DNA of 64,000 nucleotides from DATNPX01 sp036702975 (GTDB taxonomy: Bacteria > Cyanobacteriota > Vampirovibrionia > Obscuribacterales > Obscuribacteraceae). Position numbers and translations under genes: made by a program. The number at the start of each line of letters is the position of its first letter. Position 1 is the stretch's first letter. This document shows, one piece after another, positions 35,310 through 44,050 of this stretch. Below the pieces are notes generated by a model, which ran no database searches, had not been told where the DNA came from, and saw only the letters and a list, made by a program, of their open reading frames with translations. The stretch spans positions 186,001-250,000 of the forward strand of contig DATNPX010000034.1 of assembly GCA_036702975.1 (NCBI GenBank), read 5' to 3'.

Positions 35310-37976
35310 TTATGGGTTCTTCCCATGTGACACGGCAGTAGTTGCAAGCTCGGCATTTGGAGTGTAGGCGACACATTGACCAGATGCCGGCTGCTGATTG
35401 TACGGCAGCGCCTGCCAACAGAGCTGGTTTACACTGGCATCCCAGTATACGTGTTGCAGATTGCCGGTAGCATCAGGATAGAAGACCTGCAACTGGTAAT
35501 CTTGATAGTCCATCGCCGTTGCATCGCCACCCATTGCGGGACCTTGCGACAATCCACTTGGACCAGCCCAAGTATCAGTGAATAGATAATTGGACTGTCT
35601 CCATACCCCATCCCACCAGACATGCTGCAGGTTATCCGAGTTGTCTCGATACCAAATGTGCTGTTGATTGCCAAACTTCATCGCAACGGGATTTCCCTTT
35701 GCAGCTGGCGCACCAGTCAGTGAACCGGACCCAGCCCAGACATCAACGCTCCATACATTGCTGTCACCGTTGTACTCCACATGTTGAATGGCACCATTGA
35801 GATCGCGATACCACATATGTCCTTGATTTCCATACCACATCATGGTTGGATCTCCCCCTGCGGCTGGAGAATTTGACTGGCTATTGGGTCCGGCCCAATA
35901 GTCGGTGAAGCGATTGTTGTTCACGTCTTCCCAAACGTGAGCTATGTGTCCATCACTTGTTCTATAGAAAACGTGAAAACCTAGCTGCGTATCACCACCT
36001 GTGACATCGGTTTGTTGAAGCGTCACTGGATCCCCAACAGCGTTTGGAGCGGCTGGGCTACTCCCAGTTCCAGCCCACACCTCGGCACTTGGAGTACTAC
36101 CCTGCATAAGAACCGAAAGGATTCGACCATCGTAGGTTCGATAGTACATGCGTAGGAAATGATCTAAGGTAGGGTTCCAAATTATCAGGTCCAAACATGC
36201 CGGATCGCCCGCTGCCGCTGCTGTACTCACCGATGGGCCAGCCCATGTGGTCGCGCTTATGTTCGCACCTCCCTTCCAGAATACATTGACAATGTCACCA
36301 GATGTGGTGCGATAAAAGATGTTTGACTGGAAGAGTGGAATCGGAGACCAAATGCGAAAGGCTGAACACGGCGCACCAACAGCCGGAGCCAAGGAAGGAT
36401 TAGAACCAGCTCCAGCCAAGATCGTCCAATTATAGTTATATGTAGACGCATTGTATTGTGTCGCGATGAGTCGACCGGCCAGATCACGATTGAAAGTGTT
36501 TTGTGAACCAGGCGGGTAACTTAATGCATTAGGTGTGACGAAACAGCTTGGCGTAGAAATTGGACCGGCACTGAGGCGCCCATATCCCCATTGGTTGTCT
36601 CTTGGCTCATTACCGAGCTTAACGACATTTGCCAGGATGGCATCCCGTATTTGCACATTCGAAAAGTCTGGAAACATTCCCCACAATACGGCAGCGTAAC
36701 CGCTAACGTGAGCACAGGCCTCGGATGTGCCTGAACCGGCGACATAAAAAGCTCCAGCACTAGCGGTAGTTGTGGTGATACTAACCCCCGGCGCTACCAT
36801 TGACAGCTCGGGTCCGACCGCCGAGTCTGATGCAACTTCATCATCATCATCTGAGGATCCAACAGCTATGATGCACTGGTTCGCAGATGCTGCATACGCC
36901 GCAGGCCAACGAACATAGCTCTGAGGAAATTCGTTATTTATGTTACCGGCTGCGGCACAAATCAGTGCTCCAGCGTTATACGCATCAGTGCACGCTTGCA
37001 GCAGTATTGCATCCGGCTCCTCTGCACTCAGGCTGGCATTGATCACCAACTTCCGACCGCTATTGTTAGCCCATTGGGTTGCACTGTGTACAGCCTGTAG
37101 AAAGATTGTTGGAGTCCAACTTGCATCTGGCTCAGTTATTTGAACCACGTAGACTGGGCTAGTCCAATTCATTCCCGCAATTCCAATGCCATTATTAGAA
37201 TCGGCGGCCGCGATGCCAGCCATACGTGTGCCATGACCTTGCATGTCGACCGGATATTGCTGATTCGGTTCTCCGAGATTGGGTCCGTAGATATAGCGGG
37301 TCGAATCATTCAAGTCCTCGTGATAGAGAACTCCTGTATGTGGATTGATGTCGATACCGCTATCAAGTATGGCGATCCCAACACGGTCGCTGCCGGTTGC
37401 CGCTGCCCATAGTTGTTCCATGCCGCATTTCTGAGGTCCCCATTGCTGTGGCAATCCAGCGACGGACCCATTGAAATAGGGATCATTTGGAACAGTACCG
37501 GCCAACCGTCCGAAACGCTCGACCTCAGCCCATTCCACACCAGATTGAGCGCTCAGTTCTTGTTTGACCGAAAATACATCTGTTTCCGGGGTCACGCTGA
37601 AGATACCGTAAAAATGTCGTGTCTTGAATTCCTGAACCAAAGCGATTTTTTCCAGCCGCTTTTGCAGCGACGCAAAAAGATCACTCGCCTGTGACTGACT
37701 GTCGGCGCTTGCCTTTACTACAACCTTGCCGGAATAACGACGTCCATCTTGTTCGAACATACGGGCACCTCTCGAGAAAACTAACCCAGGTAACGAACAT
37801 CGAACCCGCGATGATTTCCTTACCACCGCAAAGTCATTGGCGTTGCTTTTGCCCGAGATAATTGCAGCTCTAGTGTTTACAGAGATCTGCCCAATCGAAA
37901 GCGAAAGTCGTGTGCCTTTGATCGATAAAAGTGACACTTGGCATATTTTTGCATGCAACGGCGAAAGTGAATACAC
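35310..37976 (-). CDS. Subtilisin-like protease with lectin-like repeat domain
   Basis: An S8 family peptidase with a frame of 888 codons. Residues about 84-158 resemble an I9 propeptide. The catalytic triad is Asp205 (AILDSGIDI), His248 (GHGTRMAG) and Ser418 (GSGTSEACAHVSG, with Glu where Met is usual), with oxyanion Asn345. Residues about 480-870 hold some seven repeats of roughly 50 residues, each with a YR-x-G-I-x-HVW-like core and a WAG motif. This resembles PLL-type or fungal fucose-lectin beta-propellers. No signal peptide is evident from GTG 37976; a start at ATG 37760 (Met73) is possible. Confidence 0.85.
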   Translation of the reverse strand: MYSLSPLHAKICQVSLLSIKGTRLSLSIGQISVNTRAAIISGKSNANDFAVVRKSSRVRCSLPGLVFSRGARMFEQDGRRYSGKVVVKASADSQSQASDLFASLQKRLEKIALVQEFKTRHFYGIFSVTPETDVFSVKQELSAQSGVEWAEVERFGRLAGTVPNDPYFNGSVAGLPQQWGPQKCGMEQLWAAATGSDRVGIAILDSGIDINPHTGVLYHEDLNDSTRYIYGPNLGEPNQQYPVDMQGHGTRMAGIAAADSNNGIGIAGMNWTSPVYVVQITEPDASWTPTIFLQAVHSATQWANNSGRKLVINASLSAEEPDAILLQACTDAYNAGALICAAAGNINNEFPQSYVRWPAAYAASANQCIIAVGSSDDDDEVASDSAVGPELSMVAPGVSITTTTASAGAFYVAGSGTSEACAHVSGYAAVLWGMFPDFSNVQIRDAILANVVKLGNEPRDNQWGYGRLSAGPISTPSCFVTPNALSYPPGSQNTFNRDLAGRLIATQYNASTYNYNWTILAGAGSNPSLAPAVGAPCSAFRIWSPIPLFQSNIFYRTTSGDIVNVFWKGGANISATTWAGPSVSTAAAAGDPACLDLIIWNPTLDHFLRMYYRTYDGRILSVLMQGSTPSAEVWAGTGSSPAAPNAVGDPVTLQQTDVTGGDTQLGFHVFYRTSDGHIAHVWEDVNNNRFTDYWAGPNSQSNSPAAGGDPTMMWYGNQGHMWYRDLNGAIQHVEYNGDSNVWSVDVWAGSGSLTGAPAAKGNPVAMKFGNQQHIWYRDNSDNLQHVWWDGVWRQSNYLFTDTWAGPSGLSQGPAMGGDATAMDYQDYQLQVFYPDATGNLQHVYWDASVNQLCWQALPYNQQPASGQCVAYTPNAELATTAVSHGKNP

Positions 37977-37983
37977 TTGGCAT
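37934..37983. repeat. Direct repeat near the protease start
   Basis: ACACTTGGCAT occurs at 37934-37944 and again at 37973-37983, 39 bases apart. If the protease starts at the later ATG (37760), these would be upstream regulatory sites; if it starts at GTG 37976, they are partly coding. Confidence 0.35.
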
Positions 37984-38151
37984 TTGTAATCACCTTACTG
38001 CGTGATTTCAAGTATGAAGTATGCCCAATTCTGATTTCGCTGACGGCTCCGCTGCAAATTGTCCGCAAAAGACGCGGCTGCACTTCTAGTCACTCTTGGT
38101 TGCACTCTTTGAGAGGAAGTTTTGATGTCAATTCTGGGAGTGAGCCTATCG

Positions 38152-38808
38152 TTACAACGACAACCGTTGAATAACCGTTAAGCGAGGCACCACCGCTACA
38201 GTTCTCGAAAGCCGGCTGAGCAACTTCAGCACCACTCGAGTAAATATTGGTTCGCAAAAGACGAGCGGTAGATAAGAGAGACTGAATACAACCCAAGACA
38301 TCAATGGAGTAGGTTCATCGCCCAGTAAGAGCCAGAAGCCAACCATGCCTACAACTCCACTGTAGTACACCGCGTCAAAGCGAACAATGTTGGACCACGA
38401 TGCCGTTTGCTTCACTTCCGTATCCAGAAACAAATTCTTGCCTACGGCATGATGAGCTGCGACCAACGGAACAATAAGCGAGAGCGAGTTTACGCCAAGG
38501 TGTACAAGATCCTGCGGTTCGAAGAACAAGCCCTGAAGCAAAAGTCCCAGCCCGAACCCAAACATAGTCGGCAAAAATCCGAACGTGAAATAAACCGCTG
38601 AGGCTCCGATAAAATGCAACTCAGAGGGGCCAACCTTCAGGTGAAAAGCTTGCATGAAAAGCGAAAAAAATATGGCAGCGAGGACAGCCTTAAGCAGGTT
38701 TGATGTCTTTCGGAAGAGGGCTGGAGTTCGCGTCGAAAGCGTCGCGGCAGCGGTAACGTTGGCGAGCAAGATCTTGGTTCCGGACAGAATTCCCGGCTCT
38801 ATATGCAT
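38152..38808 (-). CDS. CbiM-like cobalt/nickel ECF permease component
   Basis: A 218-residue membrane protein beginning MHIEPGIL, which matches the conserved N-terminal metal-binding loop of CbiM/NikM (MHI then Glu-Gly/Pro-Gly). It has six or so helices (VLAAIFFSLFMQAF, AVYFTFGFLPTMFGFGLGLL, LSLIVPLVAAHHAV and others). GGGAG precedes ATG 38808. The usual partner components are not adjacent, so it may work alone or with remote energising subunits. Nickel supply for the hydrogenase at the right end of the window is one plausible role. It follows gvpJ on the same strand after 175 bases. Confidence 0.78.
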   Translation of the reverse strand: MHIEPGILSGTKILLANVTAAATLSTRTPALFRKTSNLLKAVLAAIFFSLFMQAFHLKVGPSELHFIGASAVYFTFGFLPTMFGFGLGLLLQGLFFEPQDLVHLGVNSLSLIVPLVAAHHAVGKNLFLDTEVKQTASWSNIVRFDAVYYSGVVGMVGFWLLLGDEPTPLMSWVVFSLSYLPLVFCEPIFTRVVLKLLSRLSRTVAVVPRLTVIQRLSL

Positions 38809-38983
38809 TGAAAGCTCCCTTCAATTTTTGATTCAACCGTACAATCATGCACTAATTTCAGTTGCAGCACAACTTTAGCTGCGTCCTGCCGGGCTGATTT
38901 GGCAGCGATTCCTCCAGTTTGGCTATATCTGCAGCAGGGAGTGTACTGCAGCTATATCAGCGCGGCAGTAGTAAGCCAGCGCC

Positions 38984-39307
38984 TCAAGTCGGCCGCGATT
39001 CGCTGACCATATGTGATCTAACCACTTGCTCTAATTCCGCTATTCTCTCTTTTAAAACTTTGTTCTCTGAGTCAACTTGCTCTCTTGCTTTGGAACTGAG
39101 CGCCGGATCTGACTGCCACCAGTCGACACCAATTTCACGTGCTTTATCTACCGAGCAAACAAGCAGGCGAATTTTTATCTTGAGTAGATCTATCTCCGCA
39201 ATCGATATAGTGATATCGCCGGCGATGACCAGCCCTTTGTCGAGAATGCGTTCTAATATGTCAGCAAGACTATCGCCCCGAACTGATGTCTGCACCTGTG
39301 TCGACAT
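38984..39307 (-). CDS. gvpJ: Gas vesicle protein GvpJ (GvpA family)
   Basis: A 107-residue GvpA-family protein. The core SLADILERILDKGLVIAGDITISI, then AEIDLLKIKIRLLVCSVDKA, is followed by the GVDWW motif and a 40-residue charged coiled tail. GVDWW and the tail distinguish GvpJ from the main shell protein GvpA. GvpJ is a minor structural or nucleation component. AGGAGG lies just ahead of ATG 39307. It is the last gas vesicle gene of the operon. Confidence 0.88.
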   Translation of the reverse strand: MSTQVQTSVRGDSLADILERILDKGLVIAGDITISIAEIDLLKIKIRLLVCSVDKAREIGVDWWQSDPALSSKAREQVDSENKVLKERIAELEQVVRSHMVSESRPT

Positions 39308-39316
39308 TTTTACCTC

Positions 39317-39694
39317 CTAAATTAAATTACCGAGCGGACCCAGATTAATGTTCAAGTCCTCGGGATCGAGGCCGAACAGCTGTCTCAGTTCAGTCACCTT
39401 TTCTTCCAACCGTATGAATGTTTCACCCATGCGATCAATCTGCTCGTCGCTCAGTTCGCCGCTATCCATTCTATGAACGGCCTGCTTCTCCATGAGCTGC
39501 CTTAAAAGCTCGATTATCGTTAGTACGAGCTGAGCAAGACCTTTTTCCACATTTTCCGGGTCAAGGCAGACACGTTGCCTGTTACCGTCAGTGCCTGCGC
39601 CCCCCACTACTTCTTGGATTTGCCGAAGCGACGGCGACTTTCGCCGGTATCTCGAACTTCTGCATATATTGGCTCTTCTCTGCATTGATGTCAC
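39317..39694 (-). CDS. gvpK: Gas vesicle protein GvpK
   Basis: A 125-residue protein. Residues about 45-125 carry the GvpK signature: VEKGLAQLVLTIIELLRQLM, then EKQAVHRMDSGELSDEQIDR, and the end FGLDPEDLNINLGPLGNLI. GvpK is required for gas vesicle formation. The first 40 residues are basic and variable. The start is probably GTG 39694, whose GTGA overlaps the stop of the preceding gene and which has GAGGGG upstream; ATG at 39685 is an alternative. Confidence 0.92.
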   Translation of the reverse strand: MTSMQRRANICRSSRYRRKSPSLRQIQEVVGGAGTDGNRQRVCLDPENVEKGLAQLVLTIIELLRQLMEKQAVHRMDSGELSDEQIDRMGETFIRLEEKVTELRQLFGLDPEDLNINLGPLGNLI

Positions 39695-39909
39695 CGTTGC
39701 CCCTCAATGCCTTCGTCTTTCGTCGCTGGCGCCAATATACTGGTCATCTTGGCAATCGAAGTAAGGAGTAGATTTAACTGCAAATAGACGAGATCGACGT
39801 CTGCAACAGAGATCGTTACGTCGCCGCGAACCACCACGCCAGTATAGAGAAGCCGGTCCAGTAGATCGCATAAGCTGACATCTTGTGAAGCGGTGCAATC
39901 AGTTGACAT
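39691..39909 (-). CDS. Short GvpA-family protein (GvpS/GvpM-like)
   Basis: A 72-residue protein built entirely of the GvpA-type fold: LCDLLDRLLYTGVVVRGDVT then ISVADVDLVYLQLNLLLTSI. It lacks the Ala-rich tail of GvpA and the GVDWW of GvpJ, and matches the short GvpS/GvpM/GvpJ paralogues used as minor vesicle or assembly components. It overlaps the stop of the GvpF/L gene by 11 bases and gvpK by four bases, a fully coupled arrangement. Confidence 0.82.
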   Translation of the reverse strand: MSTDCTASQDVSLCDLLDRLLYTGVVVRGDVTISVADVDLVYLQLNLLLTSIAKMTSILAPATKDEGIEGQR

Positions 39910-40759
39910 ACGCTTTACTCCCGCGTTCTGCCGCCTCTAATGTTTGCGCGAAGTGGGAAAATGAATATGTCGGCCACGGTCCGGTAACTTGCACAGTGAT
40001 TCCTTCAACGCTTTTCGCCTCAGCCATGCGATTGAGGCGATGTCTGAATTCATCTTGTAGAGCGATAGGAACCAAGCTGGCAATCGATATCTTTAGAAGT
40101 GTACTGTTTGCTCGGTCTGGCTGTAGAGGCCTACATAAGAACTTTCTGGTTGTGCGTTGAGTGGACTCTTTTATTGCTTGGCAGAACTGTTCAACCATCG
40201 AGTTGAATTTTTCTTCCTCGAGTAGCTGAAATTTCTTATTCATCAGATAGCGAGCGCCGCGCGCAGCAGTTTCCGTTTTCGCTGCCAGTTCTTGAAGGTC
40301 TCTGTCTCTTGCCTGCATCGCTTTTGTTATCAGCTTCTTGTCGAACCAGATTGTTGCTCCCATTTCACAGCAGCCGTCTAGCTCGTCCAGCAAGTCATGT
40401 AGCTGCTCCCTGTTTTGATCGAGAAAGGACATGAGTCCTTCGGCTGATTTCATGATCGTTCCAAAACGAACAGGCACTACGGACCACCGGCTCGATAAAA
40501 AGCGAACGATGTCGTCATGTCTTCGAGCGGTGCGTTCAAGCCAGACGATGTCTTTTATCTTCTCCTTGAGCTCCGTTTCGAATTCCGGTATGACCACTCT
40601 GCTTGCAAAAGCACATATGCCACCGCTCTCTATACGTTCGATTGGATGCTGATCATCGAGACCCATTTGGCTAAGGAGAGCGTGCCGACTATCAATGATC
40701 GGAGCGTCTGATTTTGCCAGTGCGTAGAGATAAAAGCCGTTATCCATACCCATACCCAT
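39899..40759 (-). CDS. Gas vesicle protein GvpF/GvpL, copy 2
   Basis: A 286-residue member of the GvpL/GvpF family. It starts with the family's FYLYALAKSD strand, then has VPVRFGTIMKSAEGLMSFLD, the segment GATIWFDKKLITKA and a C-terminal VTGPWPTYSF, all typical. GvpF/L proteins bind GvpA and are thought to chaperone or nucleate assembly. The start sits in a run ATGGGTATGGGTATGGAT that overlaps the end of the ArsA-like gene by 20 bases, so three in-frame ATGs are possible. Confidence 0.9.
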   Translation of the reverse strand: MGMGMDNGFYLYALAKSDAPIIDSRHALLSQMGLDDQHPIERIESGGICAFASRVVIPEFETELKEKIKDIVWLERTARRHDDIVRFLSSRWSVVPVRFGTIMKSAEGLMSFLDQNREQLHDLLDELDGCCEMGATIWFDKKLITKAMQARDRDLQELAAKTETAARGARYLMNKKFQLLEEEKFNSMVEQFCQAIKESTQRTTRKFLCRPLQPDRANSTLLKISIASLVPIALQDEFRHRLNRMAEAKSVEGITVQVTGPWPTYSFSHFAQTLEAAERGSKAYVN

Positions 40760-42851
40760 ACATTTCCCTCCCCAAAAGAGTAAGCGTGGCTTTACCTTGA
40801 ATCTCGGTATTAGCCTGTGGTATCAAAACAAATTTGATCGGGGTGCCGGATTGTGCATTTTCCTCGTGTCTGGCCATGGGAATCTGTCCGGCTCGTTCCT
40901 TTAGCGAGCCTACCATCGCCAGCTGTTCTTCGTGCAAGTGGTGGCAGAATGTGCAATCAGTCTGGTTATCTCGCAGCATGTTGATGACAATTGCGTCGAG
41001 TGGAACGTCTTGCTCCTTCAGCTGCTCAAGCATGGACAGCATGCCGGCAATCACCACCTCTTGCGGGGTGCCCACCGCGATTAAAGCTGTTTTCGCCGGA
41101 TCTTTTATCTCGTTTTCGAATTCGCCGATGGCTTTGATTATCGACAGCAATTCGCGAACTGTATTCTGAGTTTTCTCAATTGCTCTATGTTTGTTGATGA
41201 CAGAGAGAAATGCTTTGATCCACTTTTTTGCAATCTGGGGCAGTTGAAGGAAGCGCAATAAATGCCCTGCGGGTGCGGGGTCTAAGATTATCAGATCAAA
41301 ATGCGCTTGATGCCGCATTCGCGTCAGCCACCTGAACACCATAAATTCGTCAAGATCTGGCGTTTCAAGATCGAGTAGTTTGTCGATTATCTCTTTGTCG
41401 GTGTTGCAACTTATACTAGCCTGCCCGTCGCTTCCTCCAGGGAGAAGACTGCTAACAAAGTCTCCGACTTCAGACTGATAAGTCTCCTTGAACTCAGACA
41501 GAAGAAATTTCGCATCTACTTCGGCAGCAAAGAGATTGTCCTCTACTTGTTTCGGCTCAGTGGTAAGCGCTTGACCAAGACTGTCACCCAAAGAATGCGC
41601 TGGGTCGATAGAGGCCAGCAAAATGCGCTTTTCGCGATGTCGTTCAGCCAGCACCAGACCGGAGGAAGCAGCCAGGCTTGTTTTGCCTACACCGCCTTTG
41701 CCTGCAAATATTAGCAACTCCAATCTCTTATCGACATAGTCAGATAGTCGTCCTTCAATTTTGAATTTAGCTATTTTTTCGGTCTTGCTGCTTGCTTCCG
41801 GCGTAAATATGGCGGGAGGCGGCTGCAGAGCATGCCAGAGACTGGTTAATGCCGGCGCAGATCTTGGTTCTGAGGGCATAAGCGGAGCGACGTACACCGG
41901 CAACTGACCAGCCGCGCTAACTAATTCCTCCAGATAGGTTCGCTGCAACGTCAGTCTGTCCTGACAAAATGAACACCCTGGTTGGGTTACCTTATTGACG
42001 ATGAACGCCTTGACCGCCACCATTTTTTGTTCAAGTTCGTTGAGCATGTCTACCGTCTCGGCTAGCACCATCCGCTCAGCCAGGGCAATAATGATCGATC
42101 CCGAACGCTGAGTATCTTCCAGGTGGCGTTTCAAGGAGGCGGAACGTGACTCCATCTTATCGAGGGTAAGTTCATCTGCCGACAGTGGTTGTGTGCCGCC
42201 AACCATGCTAGAAACGACGAGTTGGTGGCGCTGGTCCACGAGGTCGAGGATATTGGCAAGATAGCGAAGGAAATCAGGAAGCTGCAACAACCTCAAAGTA
42301 TGGCCAGTCGGTGCCGCATCGACAAAGACACGAGCTGCACTGTCGGAATCGAGAATTTCGGCCATTTCCATGAGCGCCATAAGTTCGCCCATCGCCGGCA
42401 GAGATACGTCAAGAAAGGCTGCAATGTCACTGTCGTTTAGAAGAGTTCCTTGTTCGACGAGTCCTTCGATAGCGGTGCCGTAATCGTCTTGAAAGTCTTT
42501 CGTCAGCTTGGCGAAATCGAGCTCTATGATGTCGAGATTGGCGATTCCTTTCAACCGTTTTGCGCGTGTGCAGAATGCTTGAGAGATTCTCAAACCATCA
42601 CGCTGGTCGTTCTCGTTTACCGGTCGCCGGTCAAACTCGTCCTTGAGCATATCCGAGAGCGAGTGAGAAGAGTCGAGTGACAACAGATAGACATGCAAAT
42701 CTTGTCTAGTGCTGGCTAATTCAATTGCAGCACTGGCAGCAAAGGTTGTTTTGCCGACACCTCCTTTCCCGCTAAAGAGCAAAAGCCGTGAACTGTCGAT
42801 GATCTCGGTGAGACTGGTCTTGGGAGTTGCAAGAGTGTTTGTTTTTTCCAC
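40740..42851 (-). CDS. Tandem ArsA/Get3-type ATPase in the gas vesicle operon
   Basis: A 703-residue protein of two fused ArsA/GET3 ATPase modules. Each has the deviant Walker A KGGVGKT (residues 29-35 and 385-391), a DAAPTGHTLRLLQLP-type motif (180 and 525 regions), and a CXXC pair (CSFC at 293-296, CTFC at 633-636) like the zinc-binding pair that holds Get3 dimers together. ArsA drives arsenite export with ArsB; Get3 shields hydrophobic tail anchors. No ars gene is near. Placement between gvpG and gvpF/L, with three- and 20-base spacing or overlap, suggests a role with the very hydrophobic GvpA family. That is inference. Confidence 0.92.
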   Translation of the reverse strand: MEKTNTLATPKTSLTEIIDSSRLLLFSGKGGVGKTTFAASAAIELASTRQDLHVYLLSLDSSHSLSDMLKDEFDRRPVNENDQRDGLRISQAFCTRAKRLKGIANLDIIELDFAKLTKDFQDDYGTAIEGLVEQGTLLNDSDIAAFLDVSLPAMGELMALMEMAEILDSDSAARVFVDAAPTGHTLRLLQLPDFLRYLANILDLVDQRHQLVVSSMVGGTQPLSADELTLDKMESRSASLKRHLEDTQRSGSIIIALAERMVLAETVDMLNELEQKMVAVKAFIVNKVTQPGCSFCQDRLTLQRTYLEELVSAAGQLPVYVAPLMPSEPRSAPALTSLWHALQPPPAIFTPEASSKTEKIAKFKIEGRLSDYVDKRLELLIFAGKGGVGKTSLAASSGLVLAERHREKRILLASIDPAHSLGDSLGQALTTEPKQVEDNLFAAEVDAKFLLSEFKETYQSEVGDFVSSLLPGGSDGQASISCNTDKEIIDKLLDLETPDLDEFMVFRWLTRMRHQAHFDLIILDPAPAGHLLRFLQLPQIAKKWIKAFLSVINKHRAIEKTQNTVRELLSIIKAIGEFENEIKDPAKTALIAVGTPQEVVIAGMLSMLEQLKEQDVPLDAIVINMLRDNQTDCTFCHHLHEEQLAMVGSLKERAGQIPMARHEENAQSGTPIKFVLIPQANTEIQGKATLTLLGREMYGYGYG

Positions 42852-42853
42852 AT

Positions 42854-43207
42854 CTAACCTTCGCTTTTTTCAAGAATATTTTGTGACCGCTCGTCATCAT
42901 CAGGAGTCTCTTGCTCGCTCGCTGCGCTCTCTTCATTCTCGTCACTTTCGTCATTCTCGTCGTTCTCGTCGCTCTCTGTTTCAAGCTGGGCGTCGAGAGC
43001 AGCGAGGAGCTCTTCTTCTCGGCGCTGATATTCATCATCGGTAATCTCACCCAGAAGAAGCAACGACTCCAGCTCCAGAAGTTGAGCTTGCGGGCTCAAC
43101 TCTCTCTCTTGTTCATCTACTTGGTCGCGAATATGCTTGGCAATAAAGACCAATCCGGAAAGAGGACCAGTCAAAGGGAAGGTAAGTACTTTAGAGATGA
43201 TTCCCAT
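42854..43207 (-). CDS. gvpG: Gas vesicle protein GvpG
   Basis: A 117-residue protein. The first 75 residues match GvpG: the hydrophobic start LLTFPLTGPLSGLVFIAKHI-like segment, then a coiled coil LLLLGEITDDEYQRREEELL. The remaining 40 residues are an Asp/Glu/Asn/Ser tail with repeated DENDE units, unusual in length for GvpG. GvpG is an assembly factor that interacts with GvpF/L proteins. Two bases separate it from the ArsA-like gene. Confidence 0.88.
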   Translation of the reverse strand: MGIISKVLTFPLTGPLSGLVFIAKHIRDQVDEQERELSPQAQLLELESLLLLGEITDDEYQRREEELLAALDAQLETESDENDENDESDENEESAASEQETPDDDERSQNILEKSEG

Positions 43208-43217
43208 AATTCACCCG

Positions 43218-44000
43218 TTATAATTTGATGGTCAAGTTGACAAAGTTATATGGTGGCGCCACGTTTGTATATTTGAATGTCAAATGCTCGTGCTTATCTC
43301 CTAATGCGTTCACTCGTTCTTCAAACTGCTCTTCGTCTTCCGATTTGACCAAAAAGGCACTATTGAGAATCATATTTTCTGTCAGAAGTTTGTTCTCCCT
43401 TAACTCTTCTGACAACTCAGAAAGACTGTCGAGAATTTCACTACGCAGTGCTTCTTGATATTGCCTGAGGGCAGCCTCCAAGAGGCGTCCTAATTTGATC
43501 TTTTCGTGATAGGCGGCGATGTCGGACCGTCCGGCCAGGCTATCCCTAAGGTTCTTGAGCTCAGTGTCTTCTTCGAGAAGCTTATTCAGCACTGTCTGTT
43601 GCTGCCAGAGCACTTTCAAACCAAGCTCTTTCTTTCCTTGAAGCCGTTCGAGTATTTCGTGAAAACTCCAATAATTGGCTTTTAGAACAGTGTTTATAAC
43701 CTCTTCTTCGTCGGCTGCCACAATGCCGAATCGGATTGGCAGAATCTGGGTCTGCTGCATGATGTTTTCGAGCACTTCCGCATGGCGCAGTAAATTACTT
43801 CTGGTTGCCTGCTGCCGACCCCTGCTTACCTGGCTGACAATTACCGAAAGCTCCCGATGTTGGATTGTCTGCAGTTGTGCGTCAGCTATCCCTCTGATAG
43901 AGCCGATATTATTTTGTTCTGCGGCTTTTGCGATACAGTAAAGATAAAACCCGGTCTTATTTTCTGAGTGACGAGGCTGCCTCAGTTTGACAATCTCCAT
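43218..44000 (-). CDS. Gas vesicle protein GvpF/GvpL, copy 1
   Basis: A 260-residue GvpL/GvpF family protein with the FYLYCIAKAAE start strand, VSRGRQQATRSNLLRHAEVL, ILPIRFGIVAADEEEV and the C-terminal VAPPYNFVNLTIKL. It is diverged from the second copy at 39899, which suggests separate roles (GvpF versus GvpL) rather than a recent duplication. It lies 50 bases downstream of the CDC48-like gene and ten bases before gvpG. Confidence 0.9.
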   Translation of the reverse strand: MEIVKLRQPRHSENKTGFYLYCIAKAAEQNNIGSIRGIADAQLQTIQHRELSVIVSQVSRGRQQATRSNLLRHAEVLENIMQQTQILPIRFGIVAADEEEVINTVLKANYWSFHEILERLQGKKELGLKVLWQQQTVLNKLLEEDTELKNLRDSLAGRSDIAAYHEKIKLGRLLEAALRQYQEALRSEILDSLSELSEELRENKLLTENMILNSAFLVKSEDEEQFEERVNALGDKHEHLTFKYTNVAPPYNFVNLTIKL

Positions 44001-44050
44001 TTTCGCTTCCTCCTGGATCTGCTTTTTTATCTGCTTAGTTAGTCGTCTAT

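Noticed and set aside
40740..42851. Arsenite-pump ATPase (arsA) as a literal call
   Set aside because: No arsB, arsR, arsD or arsC is nearby, and the gene is coupled to gas vesicle genes on both sides.
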